NCBI GenBank assembly: GCA_041402045.1
Contig: JAWKSZ010000079.1
Span: forward strand, 1 to 38,043
DNA: 38,043 bases
Direction: 5' to 3'
DNA from: JAGQRJ01 sp041402045
GTDB taxonomy: Bacteria; Planctomycetota; J058
The translations under genes and the position numbers were made by a program. The notes under the pieces were generated by a model. The model was given only the letters and a program-made list of their open reading frames with translations, made no database searches and was not told where the DNA came from. This document shows positions 8,134-15,833 of the stretch, one piece after another (position 1 is the first letter of the stretch; each line of letters begins with the position of its first letter).

Positions 8134-9102
8134 ATGACGCGCTTTGCAACGACCTTGCTGGGAGCCTTGCTCCTCGCAGGGGGGCTGGCTGCGCCGGCTG
8201 CCGCTCAGGGGGGAGACCTCCAGGGCAAGCTGGACAAGAAGCTGGCCGAGGGCTGGATCAAGGATCCCGCCTGGATCACCGACTACGACGAAGCCAAGGC
8301 GAAATCGAGCGAGAGCGGGAAGCTGATCTTCGGCTACTTCACTCGCTCGTATTCCTACTGACCGCCTTGCGCAGCTTTGGAGAGCGGTCCGCTCTCCACC
8401 CCTGAGTTCAAGGAGTTCGCCAAGGACGTCGTCCTGTTCTGTCATATCACCACCCGGATCAAGGGTCGTAAGCACGACGACCTGCTGGGCAAGGTCGGCG
8501 GCCGCGGGTTCCCGCACCTGGTCGTCATGAACGCCGAGGGCGACGTGTTGAGCGTCGTGCAGCGGCGCAGCGTGGAAGGCTTCCGCGCAGCGGTCGAGGC
8601 CGGCGAGGCGTATCAGGCGCTCAAGTCCAAGGCCGACCGCACCCCCGACGAAGAGCTCGAGCTGATTCAAATGGACCTCGACCTGGGCAACGCCAAGCCC
8701 GCCGAGGCCCTGGAGCGGCTGAAGGGCCTGGAAGGCGCCGACCCCGAGAAGGTCAGCGCGCTCGAGGCCAAGCTCGAGGCCGTCGCCTTCGACGCCACGA
8801 TCGACGAGGTCCTGCAGAGCGCAGGGCAGCCGACGAACGAGGCCGAGCAGCAGGCGGCGATCAAGAAGATCGGCACCACGTTCTGGGAGCACTACCAGGC
8901 CGGCAAGCGCCCCAGCGGCGCCATGCAGGCCTCGACCGCGTTCTACAGCCTGCTCATGCAGTACGGGCTGAACGAGAAGCTGGTCGAGCCGGCTCGCGCC
9001 GGGCTGGACGGGATCGTCGAGCTCCACGGCTCGAACCCGCAAGCCAAGGCCCAGATCGAGAAGTTCCGCAAGGAGGTCGAGGCCCTCGAAGCCGGGAAGT
9101 AA
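8134..9102 (+). CDS. Exported thioredoxin-like selenoprotein (UPPC), UGA at codon 76
   Basis: Read through an in-frame TGA at 8359-8361, the gene encodes 322 residues in one unbroken frame from ATG 8134 (GAGGAG about 8 bp upstream) to TAA. The residue at the TGA aligns with C71 of the upstream paralog: RSYSY-U-PPCAALE here and RSYAP-C-PPCSALE there, giving a Sec-X-X-Cys redox motif (U76, C79). Similarity to the paralog continues at full strength on both sides, which argues against a pseudogene or frameshift. A hairpin with the bacterial SECIS form follows at 8379-8397. The signal peptide (cleavage after about residue 25, PAAAQ) exports it. It probably acts as a low-potential thiol/selenol oxidoreductase; pairing with the nearby MsrA is inferred. 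Standard gene calling would wrongly give a fragment ending at 8361 and another starting near 8377. Confidence 0.85.
8379..8397 (+). promoter_or_regulatory. Bacterial SECIS element, thioredoxin-like gene
   Basis: GGAGAGCG (8379-8386), loop GUC (8387-8389), CGCUCUCC (8390-8397): a perfect 8-bp stem starting 17 nt after the UGA, with the first loop base G 25 nt after it. A short apical loop led by G at this distance is what SelB-type bacterial SECIS elements require. Confidence 0.8.
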
Positions 9103-9125
9103 CTCCCGCTCGACGACCGACCCCG

Positions 9126-9154
9126 CGAGGCGCCAGGTGACCCCTGGCGCCTCG
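9126..9154 (+). terminator. Strong hairpin terminator, copy 2
   Basis: CGAGGCGCCAGG (9126-9137), loop TGACC, CCTGGCGCCTCG (9143-9154): the same stem as at 8020-8048 with one loop change, 23 bp after the stop. It was evidently copied with the gene. Confidence 0.65.
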
Positions 9155-9198
9155 TCCGCGTGTGGCGCCGTTCCTGAGGTCCTGGGGCAAGCCCGGGC

Positions 9199-9204
9199 TA
9201 CACT
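9199..9204 (+). promoter_or_regulatory. TACACT -10-like box of the RING gene
   Basis: TACACT ends 8 bp before the GTG at 9213, so transcription would start at or next to the start codon. The same box sits 7 bp before the second RING gene (18421-18426). Confidence 0.4.
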
Positions 9205-9212
9205 CGGCGTTC

Positions 9213-9659
9213 GTGCGTAGACCCCTCGTCCGTGAACGTGTCGGCCGTCCGCGCTGCCCGCTGTGCAAGGTGGACGTGCACTCGGGCGGCGAGACCGAGT
9301 GCTGCCCGGGCTGCGGCGTGCGCTATCACAGCGACTGCCTGCACGAGCTGGGCGGCTGCGCGACCCTCGGCTGCGACCGGCTGGGGGTCGCCCCGGACGC
9401 GCCCCTGCCCGCGCTCCAGACCCGCCGCGCGCGGCTGCGCCGCCTGCGCGACGGCGCCCGCGAGCGTCGCCGCGAGCGCCCGCGCCTGCGCGAGGCTCAC
9501 CGCGCGGAGCTCCTGCGCTCGCTGGAGGGCCTCGAGGCGCGAGAGCGTCGCCCCCGGCCGCGGGAGCCCTTCGTGTCCATGACCTGGCTCGCGGAGGGGC
9601 TCGGCTTCGTAGCCCGCGTCCTGCTCGAGATCCTGGGCTGGGTCTTGATCGGGCTCTGA
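9213..9659 (+). CDS. Prokaryotic RING-finger protein with C-terminal hydrophobic anchor
   Basis: 148 residues from GTG 9213. Near the N terminus CPLCKVDVHSGGE, CCPGCGVRYHSDC, then CATLGCD give a C-x2-C...C-x2-C...H-x2-C...C pattern of a zinc-binding treble-clef/RING-like finger (prokaryotic RING family). An Arg-rich helical middle (about 70-115) leads to a hydrophobic C terminus (LGFVARVLLEILGWVLIGL) that probably anchors it in the membrane. There is no sign of a ubiquitin pathway; these bacterial fingers are of unknown function. It sits between the two selenoprotein genes. A related, indel-damaged copy lies at 18434. Confidence 0.7.
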   Translation: MRRPLVRERVGRPRCPLCKVDVHSGGETECCPGCGVRYHSDCLHELGGCATLGCDRLGVAPDAPLPALQTRRARLRRLRDGARERRRERPRLREAHRAELLRSLEGLEARERRPRPREPFVSMTWLAEGLGFVARVLLEILGWVLIGL

Positions 9660-9743
9660 GTTCGGCGGGAATGCGCTCCGGCGCCGGCGCGTTTCACGGG
9701 TGCCGGGGCCGACTCGGCGGGGCATACTGAGCGCGGAGGGCGC

Positions 9744-10520
9744 ATGCGCTGGCTGTGGGGACTCTTGCTCGCGACGACGCCGCTCTTCGCGGACGACGGC
9801 GGCTGCGCGCCCGGGATCGGCCCGATCGACTCCTCGACCCCCTCGGAGGCTCCCGTGCTCGAGACGACGAACCGCCCGGCCCTCGACCAGGCGCTGCCCA
9901 GGGAGCTCGAGACCGCGACCTTCGGCCTCGGCTGATTCTGGGGCCCCGACTCCCGGTTCGGGGGTCTGCCCGGCGTGCTCCGCACCCGCGTCGGCTACGC
10001 GGGCGGCACCCAGCCCCACCCGACCTACCACCGGATCGGCGACCACACCGAGACCTTCCAGGTCGACTTCGACCCCAAGGTGATCTCGTACGCCGACCTC
10101 CTCGAGCACGTATGGCGCGGGCAGGACCCCACGGCGCGGGAGTGGTCGCGGCAGTATCGCAACGTGATCCTGGTGCACTCGCCCGCGCAGCGCCAGGCAG
10201 CCGAGGCCAGCCGCGACCGGTGGCAGTCCAAGCTCGCGCGCCCGATCACGACCCGGATCGAGGACCTCGGCACGTTCACCCGCGCCGAGGACTACCACCA
10301 GAAGTACTACCTGCGCGGTGTGGCCCGCCTCGCCGCGCAGCTCGTGCAGGCGTATCCCGAGGCCGACGCCTTCACCGACTCCAGCGCCGCCATGCGGCTC
10401 AACGCCTACCTCGGCGGCCACGGCGACCCGGCTCGGCTCCGGCGCGAGCTGCCCTGGCTGGGGGTCGACGCCGAGTCCCAGGAGCTGCTGCTGCGCGCCC
10501 ACACCCGCGCCAAGCGCTGA
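9744..10520 (+). CDS. msrA: Exported selenocysteine peptide-methionine (S)-S-oxide reductase
   Basis: Read through the in-frame TGA at 9933-9935, the frame from ATG 9744 (GGAGGG upstream) gives 258 residues. The TGA falls exactly on the catalytic Cys of the MsrA motif GCFWG, here ATFGLG-U-FWGPDSRF, followed by GVLRTRVGYAGG, HPTYHRIGDHTE and the EYHQKYY-like DYHQKYY, all MsrA hallmarks. U64 should attack methionine-S-sulfoxide. The only Cys is C21, near the signal peptide (MRWLWGLLLATTPLFA), so there is no resolving Cys and an outside reductant is needed; the thioredoxin-like pair upstream is a natural candidate. A C-terminal extension of about 60 residues follows the core. A SECIS hairpin lies at 9948-9966. 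The real stop is TGA 10518-10520, with no SECIS-like stem at the right distance. Confidence 0.88.
9948..9966 (+). promoter_or_regulatory. Bacterial SECIS element of msrA
   Basis: GACUCCCG (9948-9955), loop GUU (9956-9958), CGGGGGUC (9959-9966): 8 bp with one U-G pair. The stem starts 12 nt after the UGA and the loop G is 20 nt after it. Same design as the SECIS at 8379-8397. Confidence 0.78.
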
Positions 10521-10522
10521 CC

Positions 10523-10598
10523 AAACGAAAGTGCGCGATTCTGAGTGGTCAGCGCTGAGGCCACGCGCTGACCTCCCACCGAATCGCGCCTTCCGTTT
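10523..10598. repeat. Long imperfect inverted repeat, copy 1 (REPIN-like)
   Basis: Arms 10523-10555 and 10565-10598 pair over about 33 bp with a few mismatches; the left arm contains AAACGAAAGT and CGATTCTGAG. It starts 2 bp after the msrA stop. Its arm sequence is related to that of the repeat at 10703-10797. It may also terminate msrA transcription. Confidence 0.65.
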
Positions 10599-10702
10599 CG
10601 CCACTGGAAGCTCTGCCTGGGCACCAGCGTTCGGGGTCGAGGCGTCGTCCGCCGGACTCGGCGCTGCAGGACACCGTCACGACCAAGCGAAGCCTCTCCT
10701 AG

Positions 10703-10797
10703 AAACCAGAGTCACGATCCTGAGCGGGCGAGCGAGCGCCAGATCGTTGACGACGTGGGAGCCACTCTCGCCCGCTCAGAATCGTGAACTCTGGTTT
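10703..10797. repeat. Long imperfect inverted repeat, copy 2 (REPIN-like)
   Basis: Arms 10703-10732 (AAACCAGAG...GAGCGGGCGAG) and 10767-10797 pair over about 30 bp with one mismatch and one bulge, around a 34-bp spacer. The right arm includes two bases of the TAA stop of the SGNH gene. It shares the AAACxAxAGT...CGATTCTGAG core with copy 1. Confidence 0.7.
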
Positions 10798-11992
10798 AGC
10801 GCTTCTCTTGCGCCTGAAGGTGCTCGTAGATCGTGCGCGCGATCAGCGGGTTGACCTCGGGCATGTAGTGGTAGTCGCAGAAGATCGCGTCCACCGGGCG
10901 CTCTCCCAGGAAGCCCAGCAGGACGCGGGAGAACTCGAGCACGTCGACGCCGCGGCTGCGCAGGTCCTCGGCCAGGGGGTGGGTCAGGTCCACCCCGGTC
11001 TTGCGCTGGTGCCGCAGGTGCATGGGGTCGGGGAACAGGATCACCAGCGGGCGCTGCCCGCGCGCCAGGGCGCGGCGGTGGAAGTCCTCGAGGATCTCGC
11101 GGGTCAGCGCGTAGCCGCCCAGAGGGTGCTCGGGGTCGTAGAACGGCAGATACTCGGGGAAGCCGCCGATCCGTGACTGGAAGCGCCAGTAGCCCAGGTT
11201 CCTCAGCAGCGCGAGGGTGAAGGGGAACGTCAGGCGCACCGCGCCCGCGGGCCCCCCCGGCTGCAGCGACTCGTGCTCGAGGGGCAGCGCCGGGCCGCGC
11301 ACGCCGAGGACGCGCAGATACTCCTCCTCGCTGAGGGTCGGGAGCGGGACGAGCTCGAGGTGCCCGGCCTCGTCCAGCACGTAGCGCGGCTTGAAGGCGT
11401 AGCTCTGCACGCCCCCGTTCTTGAAGTCGATCAGCCGGGTCAGGTTGCGGGTTATGTCCTCGCTCATGTGCCCGAGGATCGCGACCTCGGCGTGGTCGCG
11501 TTCGGCGTTGAGCACGAAGCGCCGGTGCGCCTGGTCCGAGCCGTAGCCGCCGAGGCCGTAGTTCACGACCCGGTGACCCCCCAGGGTCGCCAGCTCGTTG
11601 GGCCAGGCGTGGGCGGGGTCGGTGTTGCAGAGCCCGTAGGTGTAGGAGTCGCCGTAGAGCGAGATCCACCAGTCGTCCGGGGGCAGGCCGTGGTTGAAGG
11701 GGACCACGATCGAGCCGTCGGGCTCGAAGTCGCCGCTGCCGAACTCTTGGGGCGTGGGCCAGCCGAGCTCCGGGTGACGGATCTCGAGGTAGTGGGTATA
11801 GCTCGTGGCCAACGGGTTCTTCGGCGCGCGCAGGGGGTCGACGTGCATGGCCCACTTGGACTGCAGCACGCGTCCGGCGGCGTAGGCGCCCAGCTCCAGC
11901 ACCAGGGGGAGCAGCACGAGCAGGAACAGGCAGCGGAACCGCCGACGTCGGCGCTCGCGCAGGGTGCGCCCAGACCTCGCTTCGCTGCTCAT
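10796..11992 (-). CDS. Membrane-anchored SGNH/GDSL-type hydrolase
   Basis: 398 residues. A basic N terminus and one membrane segment (about 21-40, CLFLLVLLPLVLELGAYAAG) anchor an extracytoplasmic domain. SLYGDSYTYG (S116) is the SGNH block I nucleophile; VNYGLGGYGSDQ gives the block II Gly; a C-terminal CDYHYMPEVN (D373, H375) is a plausible block V. Blocks are spaced as in the cell-envelope SGNH proteins that add or remove O-acyl groups on polysaccharide or cell wall. Substrate unknown. It is convergent with msrA and divergent from a glycosyltransferase, which fits envelope polysaccharide modification. Confidence 0.75.
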   Translation of the reverse strand: MSSEARSGRTLRERRRRRFRCLFLLVLLPLVLELGAYAAGRVLQSKWAMHVDPLRAPKNPLATSYTHYLEIRHPELGWPTPQEFGSGDFEPDGSIVVPFNHGLPPDDWWISLYGDSYTYGLCNTDPAHAWPNELATLGGHRVVNYGLGGYGSDQAHRRFVLNAERDHAEVAILGHMSEDITRNLTRLIDFKNGGVQSYAFKPRYVLDEAGHLELVPLPTLSEEEYLRVLGVRGPALPLEHESLQPGGPAGAVRLTFPFTLALLRNLGYWRFQSRIGGFPEYLPFYDPEHPLGGYALTREILEDFHRRALARGQRPLVILFPDPMHLRHQRKTGVDLTHPLAEDLRSRGVDVLEFSRVLLGFLGERPVDAIFCDYHYMPEVNPLIARTIYEHLQAQEKR

Positions 11993-12078
11993 GTCCCTCC
12001 TCGCCCGCCGACTGTAGCGCGCGACGGGAAGTGCGTCGACCGCGGCGACTCGCCTGCGACGCCGCGAGCGGGTATGAC

Positions 12079-13203
12079 GTGAGCGTGCGAGTCGGCTACC
12101 TCAGCGCGAAACACTACCGCTCCCGGACCTCGTTCTCGGGGATCGTCTACGCCATGCGCGAGGCCCTGCGTCGGCGTCCCGACGTCGAGCTCGTGGACTT
12201 GGGCCCCGAGGCTCGCCGCCTGCGCGCGCGGATCCGCCGCTCCCTGCGGATCGGGCGCCGCGACCACGACCTGCGCGTGCCTCGGGTGCGCGAGCGCTTT
12301 GCGCGGCTCGCGAACCGCCAGATCGCCGCCGCCGACCTGGACGTCTTGTTCGCCCCGGTCGCCTCGATCGAGCTGGGCGTGATCGCGAGCACCCTGCCTG
12401 CGGTCTACGCCTCCGACGCGACGTTTCGCCTGCTGAACGGGTTCTACGACCTGGGCTACGACGCCGCACGCGTCGCGCTCGAGGACGGGTTCGAGCGCGC
12501 CGCGATCCAGCGCGCGACCCGCCTGCTCTACCCCTCCCGCTGGGCCGCCGCCTCCGCGGTCGAGCATTACGGCGCTCCCCCGGATCGCGTGGACGTGGCC
12601 CAGTTCGGCGCCAACGTGCTCGAGGTTCCGGATCCCCAGGACCTCTCCCGCACCCCCTCCCGTCAGGACCTGCGCCTCCTGTTCGTGGGCCGTAACTTCA
12701 AGCGCAAGGGCGGCTCGATCGCCCTCGCCGCCCACGCCGCGCTGCGCGCGCGCGGCTTCGCCGCGGAGCTGACCGTCGTCGGCTGCGTCCCTCCCAAGCT
12801 GGGCGAGGGCCTCACGGTGATCCCCTACCTCAACAAGGACGACCCGGGACAGGCGCGCCAACTGCGCCAGCTCTACCAGCGCGCGCACTTCTTCCTGTTC
12901 CCGACCCGCGCCGACTGCTCGCCGATCGCCTTGTGCGAGGCCGCCGCCTTCGGGCTGCCCGCGGTGTGCACGGACCTGGCCGGGATCCCCGATATCGTCA
13001 GCGAGGACGCCGGCCTGCTCCTGCCCGTCGAGGCTCAAGGCCTGGCCTACGCCGAGCGCATGGAGGCCCTGGTCGACGACCCCTCCGCCTACCAGGCCCT
13101 GACCCGGGGCGCGCGCCACGCCTTCGACGAGCGCCTCAACTGGGACGCCTGGGCTGCGCGCGCCGAAGCCTGCCTGCGCCAAGCGGTGTCCGACTCGGGG
13201 TAG
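12079..13203 (+). CDS. GT4-type glycosyltransferase
   Basis: 374 residues from GTG 12079 (VSVRVGYLSAKHY); the frame is open upstream but the GT-B N-terminal strand begins here. The C-terminal Rossmann domain shows LLFVGRNFKRKGG and the donor-binding DCSPIALCEAAAFGLPAVCTD, the EX7E motif of GT4 with Asp in the first acidic position. It should transfer a sugar from a nucleotide donor in the cytoplasm; sugar and acceptor are unknown. TATGAC directly before the GTG could be a -10 box of a leaderless transcript. No other sugar gene is adjacent, apart from the divergent SGNH hydrolase. Confidence 0.85.
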   Translation: MSVRVGYLSAKHYRSRTSFSGIVYAMREALRRRPDVELVDLGPEARRLRARIRRSLRIGRRDHDLRVPRVRERFARLANRQIAAADLDVLFAPVASIELGVIASTLPAVYASDATFRLLNGFYDLGYDAARVALEDGFERAAIQRATRLLYPSRWAAASAVEHYGAPPDRVDVAQFGANVLEVPDPQDLSRTPSRQDLRLLFVGRNFKRKGGSIALAAHAALRARGFAAELTVVGCVPPKLGEGLTVIPYLNKDDPGQARQLRQLYQRAHFFLFPTRADCSPIALCEAAAFGLPAVCTDLAGIPDIVSEDAGLLLPVEAQGLAYAERMEALVDDPSAYQALTRGARHAFDERLNWDAWAARAEACLRQAVSDSG

Positions 13204-13256
13204 CGAATTCGAGGCCCGCGCGGCGGGTGAGGTAAGCGCCGCCGCGCCTGAGTCCG

Positions 13257-13277
13257 GAACCTACTCACAGTAGGTTC
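13257..13277. terminator. Bidirectional hairpin terminator
   Basis: GAACCTACT-CAC-AGTAGGTTC: perfect 9-bp stem with a 3-nt loop, then TT, between convergent genes. The rest of 13204-13484 shows no gene. Confidence 0.55.
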
Positions 13278-13484
13278 TTCGCGAGGTCGCGCGCTTGGCG
13301 AACGGTCCGCGAGGCCACCCGCGAACCTCAGGCCGAGCGCGCGCCTGCGCTAAGGTCCACCGTCCGCCCACACGGAAGCGAACGCCCGCGGGCGTGCGGC
13401 TCGAGCCCGGCACGGTGCGTCTCACTGGCCTCGCTGGATTGGCCCAACCAATTTCGCAAGCCACTTCTGGGCAGCGACTTGGGC

Positions 13485-14084
13485 CTATGCCCGACGGGCC
13501 GCCCAGCGTGCCATGCCGTCCATGTTGATCTTGAGCGCGGTGGAGGCGGCGGCGTCCGCGCCGCGGGTCATGGCCTTCCACTTGATCAGCCCCACGTCCT
13601 CGCGGCGGGGGGCCGTGGCCAGGGCGTAAGCGACGACGCCGGGGGCCGCGAACCAGGCGCCCAGGGAGTAGGCGTTGCGCATGCCGACCTTCGCGGAGAG
13701 GGCGGAGGTCTCCGGCTCGAGCAGGTGCCAGGCGACGACCTCGTAGCCCGCGCGGGTGCCGATCCGGTGCAGGACGTTCTCGTAGTGGATCGAGCCCAGG
13801 ACCGGCAGCTTGACTCGCTGGTAGAAGCGCACGGACTCGGGGGGGGAGAAGCGGGGGTCGGCGATCGCGCGGCTCTCGACGACCTTGTCGATGTTCCCCA
13901 CGTAGTGATCGACGTCCATGACCGCGTCGACGAGCTTCTGGGGGTCGAGCCCGGGGACGGCGAGGACGCCGAGCCCCTCCTTGGTGGGCCGGCCGCCGAA
14001 GTCCCAGTTCTTGAAGGTCATGCTCGGGGGCGGCGAGGAGGGCAGGTGCGGGACCACGCGCTCGACGAATTCCAGGTGTTCCAT
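13485..14084 (-). CDS. SRPBCC (START-like) family protein
   Basis: 199 residues from ATG 14084; a TTG at 14102, overlapping the upstream stop, is an alternative start. The pattern VDAVMDVDHYVGNIDKV, VRFYQRVKLPVLGSIHYEN, GYEVVAWHLLE, then GADAAASTALKINMDGMARWA fits the helix-grip fold of the SRPBCC superfamily with its long C-terminal helix. Such proteins bind lipids or other hydrophobic ligands; no ligand can be named. It follows the phosphodiesterase gene by 10 bp on the same strand and is probably in its operon. No signal peptide. Confidence 0.65.
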   Translation of the reverse strand: MEHLEFVERVVPHLPSSPPPSMTFKNWDFGGRPTKEGLGVLAVPGLDPQKLVDAVMDVDHYVGNIDKVVESRAIADPRFSPPESVRFYQRVKLPVLGSIHYENVLHRIGTRAGYEVVAWHLLEPETSALSAKVGMRNAYSLGAWFAAPGVVAYALATAPRREDVGLIKWKAMTRGADAAASTALKINMDGMARWAARRA

Positions 14085-14094
14085 GGGGGTGAGC

Positions 14095-15751
14095 TTAGCC
14101 AACCGGCGCGAGGTTCGGGACCAGGGCGCGACCCTGGAAGTGCTCCGAGAGGGGGCGCCCGAGCATGCTCACGAGGGTGGGCGCGAGGTCGAGCACGTTC
14201 CCGCCCTCGAGGCTCGAGCCCGGCGCGACCTCGGGGTGGCGCACCACCGCGAAGCCCGTGCTCAGGTGGCTGCCGGCGCGGTAGTGGGGCACCGGCCCGA
14301 TCCGGCCGTAGCCCGGGAGGTCGACGGTGTCGGCGGCGTACTCGTCCTGCCAGTGCACGAAGAGGTCGGCGGCGTGCTTGGTGGGGTCGGGGTCCAGGGG
14401 GTCGTCGCGCAGGCGGGTCACCCCGGTCACGAGCTTCACCCCGCGGCGCGGATCGACCATGCTCTCGAGCAGGGCGGTGACCTCGTCGCACACCTTCCGG
14501 TAGTCCTGGGGGTCCACCACCCCGCTCCCGTCGCGGCCGCGCACGTTGATCCGCACACAGCCGTCCGAGAAGCTGGGGAGCGCGAAGGCCTTCATGTGCG
14601 GCCACAGCGGGCGATACCAGTGCGAGCCCATCCAGGGCACCACGTCCGTCTCCCGCGCGAGCTCGTAGGGCGAGATCAAGTCGCCCTGCTCGCACACCTT
14701 GCCCCGGCCCAGCCAGCGCTCGACCCGACTGAAGATCCCCCAGTGCATGTTCCGCAGCGCGGCGCGGCGCACCGGGTTCAGGTCGTACTTGTTGAGCCAC
14801 ACCTCGAGCGACCACGAGAGGCACTCGGTGTAAGGCGCAGGCAAGGGCACGTCCTCCTTGCCGGTGAGCGCCTTGCAGGTGGGGAAGCTGTAGCGGAACA
14901 GGCTCTCGGGGAGGAACACGCCGTTGGGCAGGTCCTTGGTGTTGGCGCCCATGCCGTGCACCGAGAACACGACTACCGGGCTGTCCGGAGGCAAGGCGTC
15001 GACCAGCTCGCCCAGGGCGCGGTCGCACTCGACGTAGGCCTCGCGCAGCGGGTCGCCCTGGACCCGCGGCCGCAGCACGTCGTAGAGCGGGTGGTCGGGC
15101 CAGCTCACGTGCCAGGCGCTGTGCCCCGAGGCGTGGGGCTCGCCGTAGATCGTGAGGAACAGGTCCCAGTCCTCGCGCCCGAGCAAGTCCTTGCAGATCG
15201 CCGTGCGCCGGCGCACGTTCGTGGGGATCTGCCCGCGGATCCGCTCCATGTCCTGCAGGCGCAGGGTCTGGCCGTAGTCCTTGTGCAACAGCGGGCTCTC
15301 GCCGTGCTTGGCCACGAGCTCCTCGAGCAGCCCGCGGGGCCAGGACTCGGTCGGCCCCTGCGGCGAAGTGCCCGCCCAGCCCAGGACCTGCACGCCGTCG
15401 ACGCCGTCCACGACCGGGCCTGAGGCACGTCGACCACCGCGACCTTGGTCCCCTCGCCCAGGGCCCAAAACGGCTGGCGCTGACTGAACTCGTAGGCCGC
15501 CCGGGTCGGGGTGCGGTAGGTCTGGGGGTGGTAGTTGAAGAAGTCCCAGTAGCCGACCTCCCCGGGCGGCAGCCGAGGAATGAACGTGGTCCAGGGCAGC
15601 TCCGCGTTCATGGGCCCCGAACTCAGCGGTGCCCGTAGGCGCCCTGCGCGCGCAGCCGCGCCAGGTTCGGCAGCGACCCCTCGGCGAGGTAGCGCTCGAG
15701 CACCCGCGGCTCGGCGGAGTCCCAGCCGACGGCGAGAACGGTCTTCTTCAT
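14095..15751 (-). CDS. Type I phosphodiesterase / nucleotide pyrophosphatase-like protein (two frameshifts)
   Basis: The protein starts at ATG 15751 (MKKTVLAVGWDSAEPRVLERYLAEGSLPNL) and carries alkaline-phosphatase-superfamily marks: an N-terminal GWDSAEP metal-binding strand, ELPWTTF with a candidate Thr nucleophile, EPHASGHSAWH and FSVHGMGAN metal-ligand blocks. Two breaks, at GG 15628-15629 and GGG 15416-15418, each need one extra G (plus strand). Restoring both gives exactly 552 residues (1659 nt). This close fit favours sequencing error. The family hydrolyses phosphodiester or pyrophosphate bonds, often on lipid- or glycan-linked substrates. No signal peptide is visible, so it may be cytoplasmic. 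Confidence 0.72.
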
Positions 15752-15833
15752 GGTGTGCCCCCGTTGCTTGGAGTGTTGCCGCCAGCGCGCGCGCGAGCAA
15801 GCGAGGAGCGGTAGCCTCGGGGCCGGAGGCCCC

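Noticed and set aside
8359..8361. TGA as a true stop or nonsense mutation making the Trx-like gene a pseudogene
   Set aside because: The frame and similarity continue unchanged, the TGA is at a redox Cys site, and a SECIS hairpin follows; no other damage is seen.
10518..10520. The msrA terminal TGA read as another Sec codon
   Set aside because: The following hairpin is long (about 33 bp) and of a different kind, and no coding similarity continues past it.
15623..15630. TGA in the phosphodiesterase gene as a third selenocysteine codon
   Set aside because: A second stop follows at once in that frame and the similarity continues in a different frame, so it is a frameshift.
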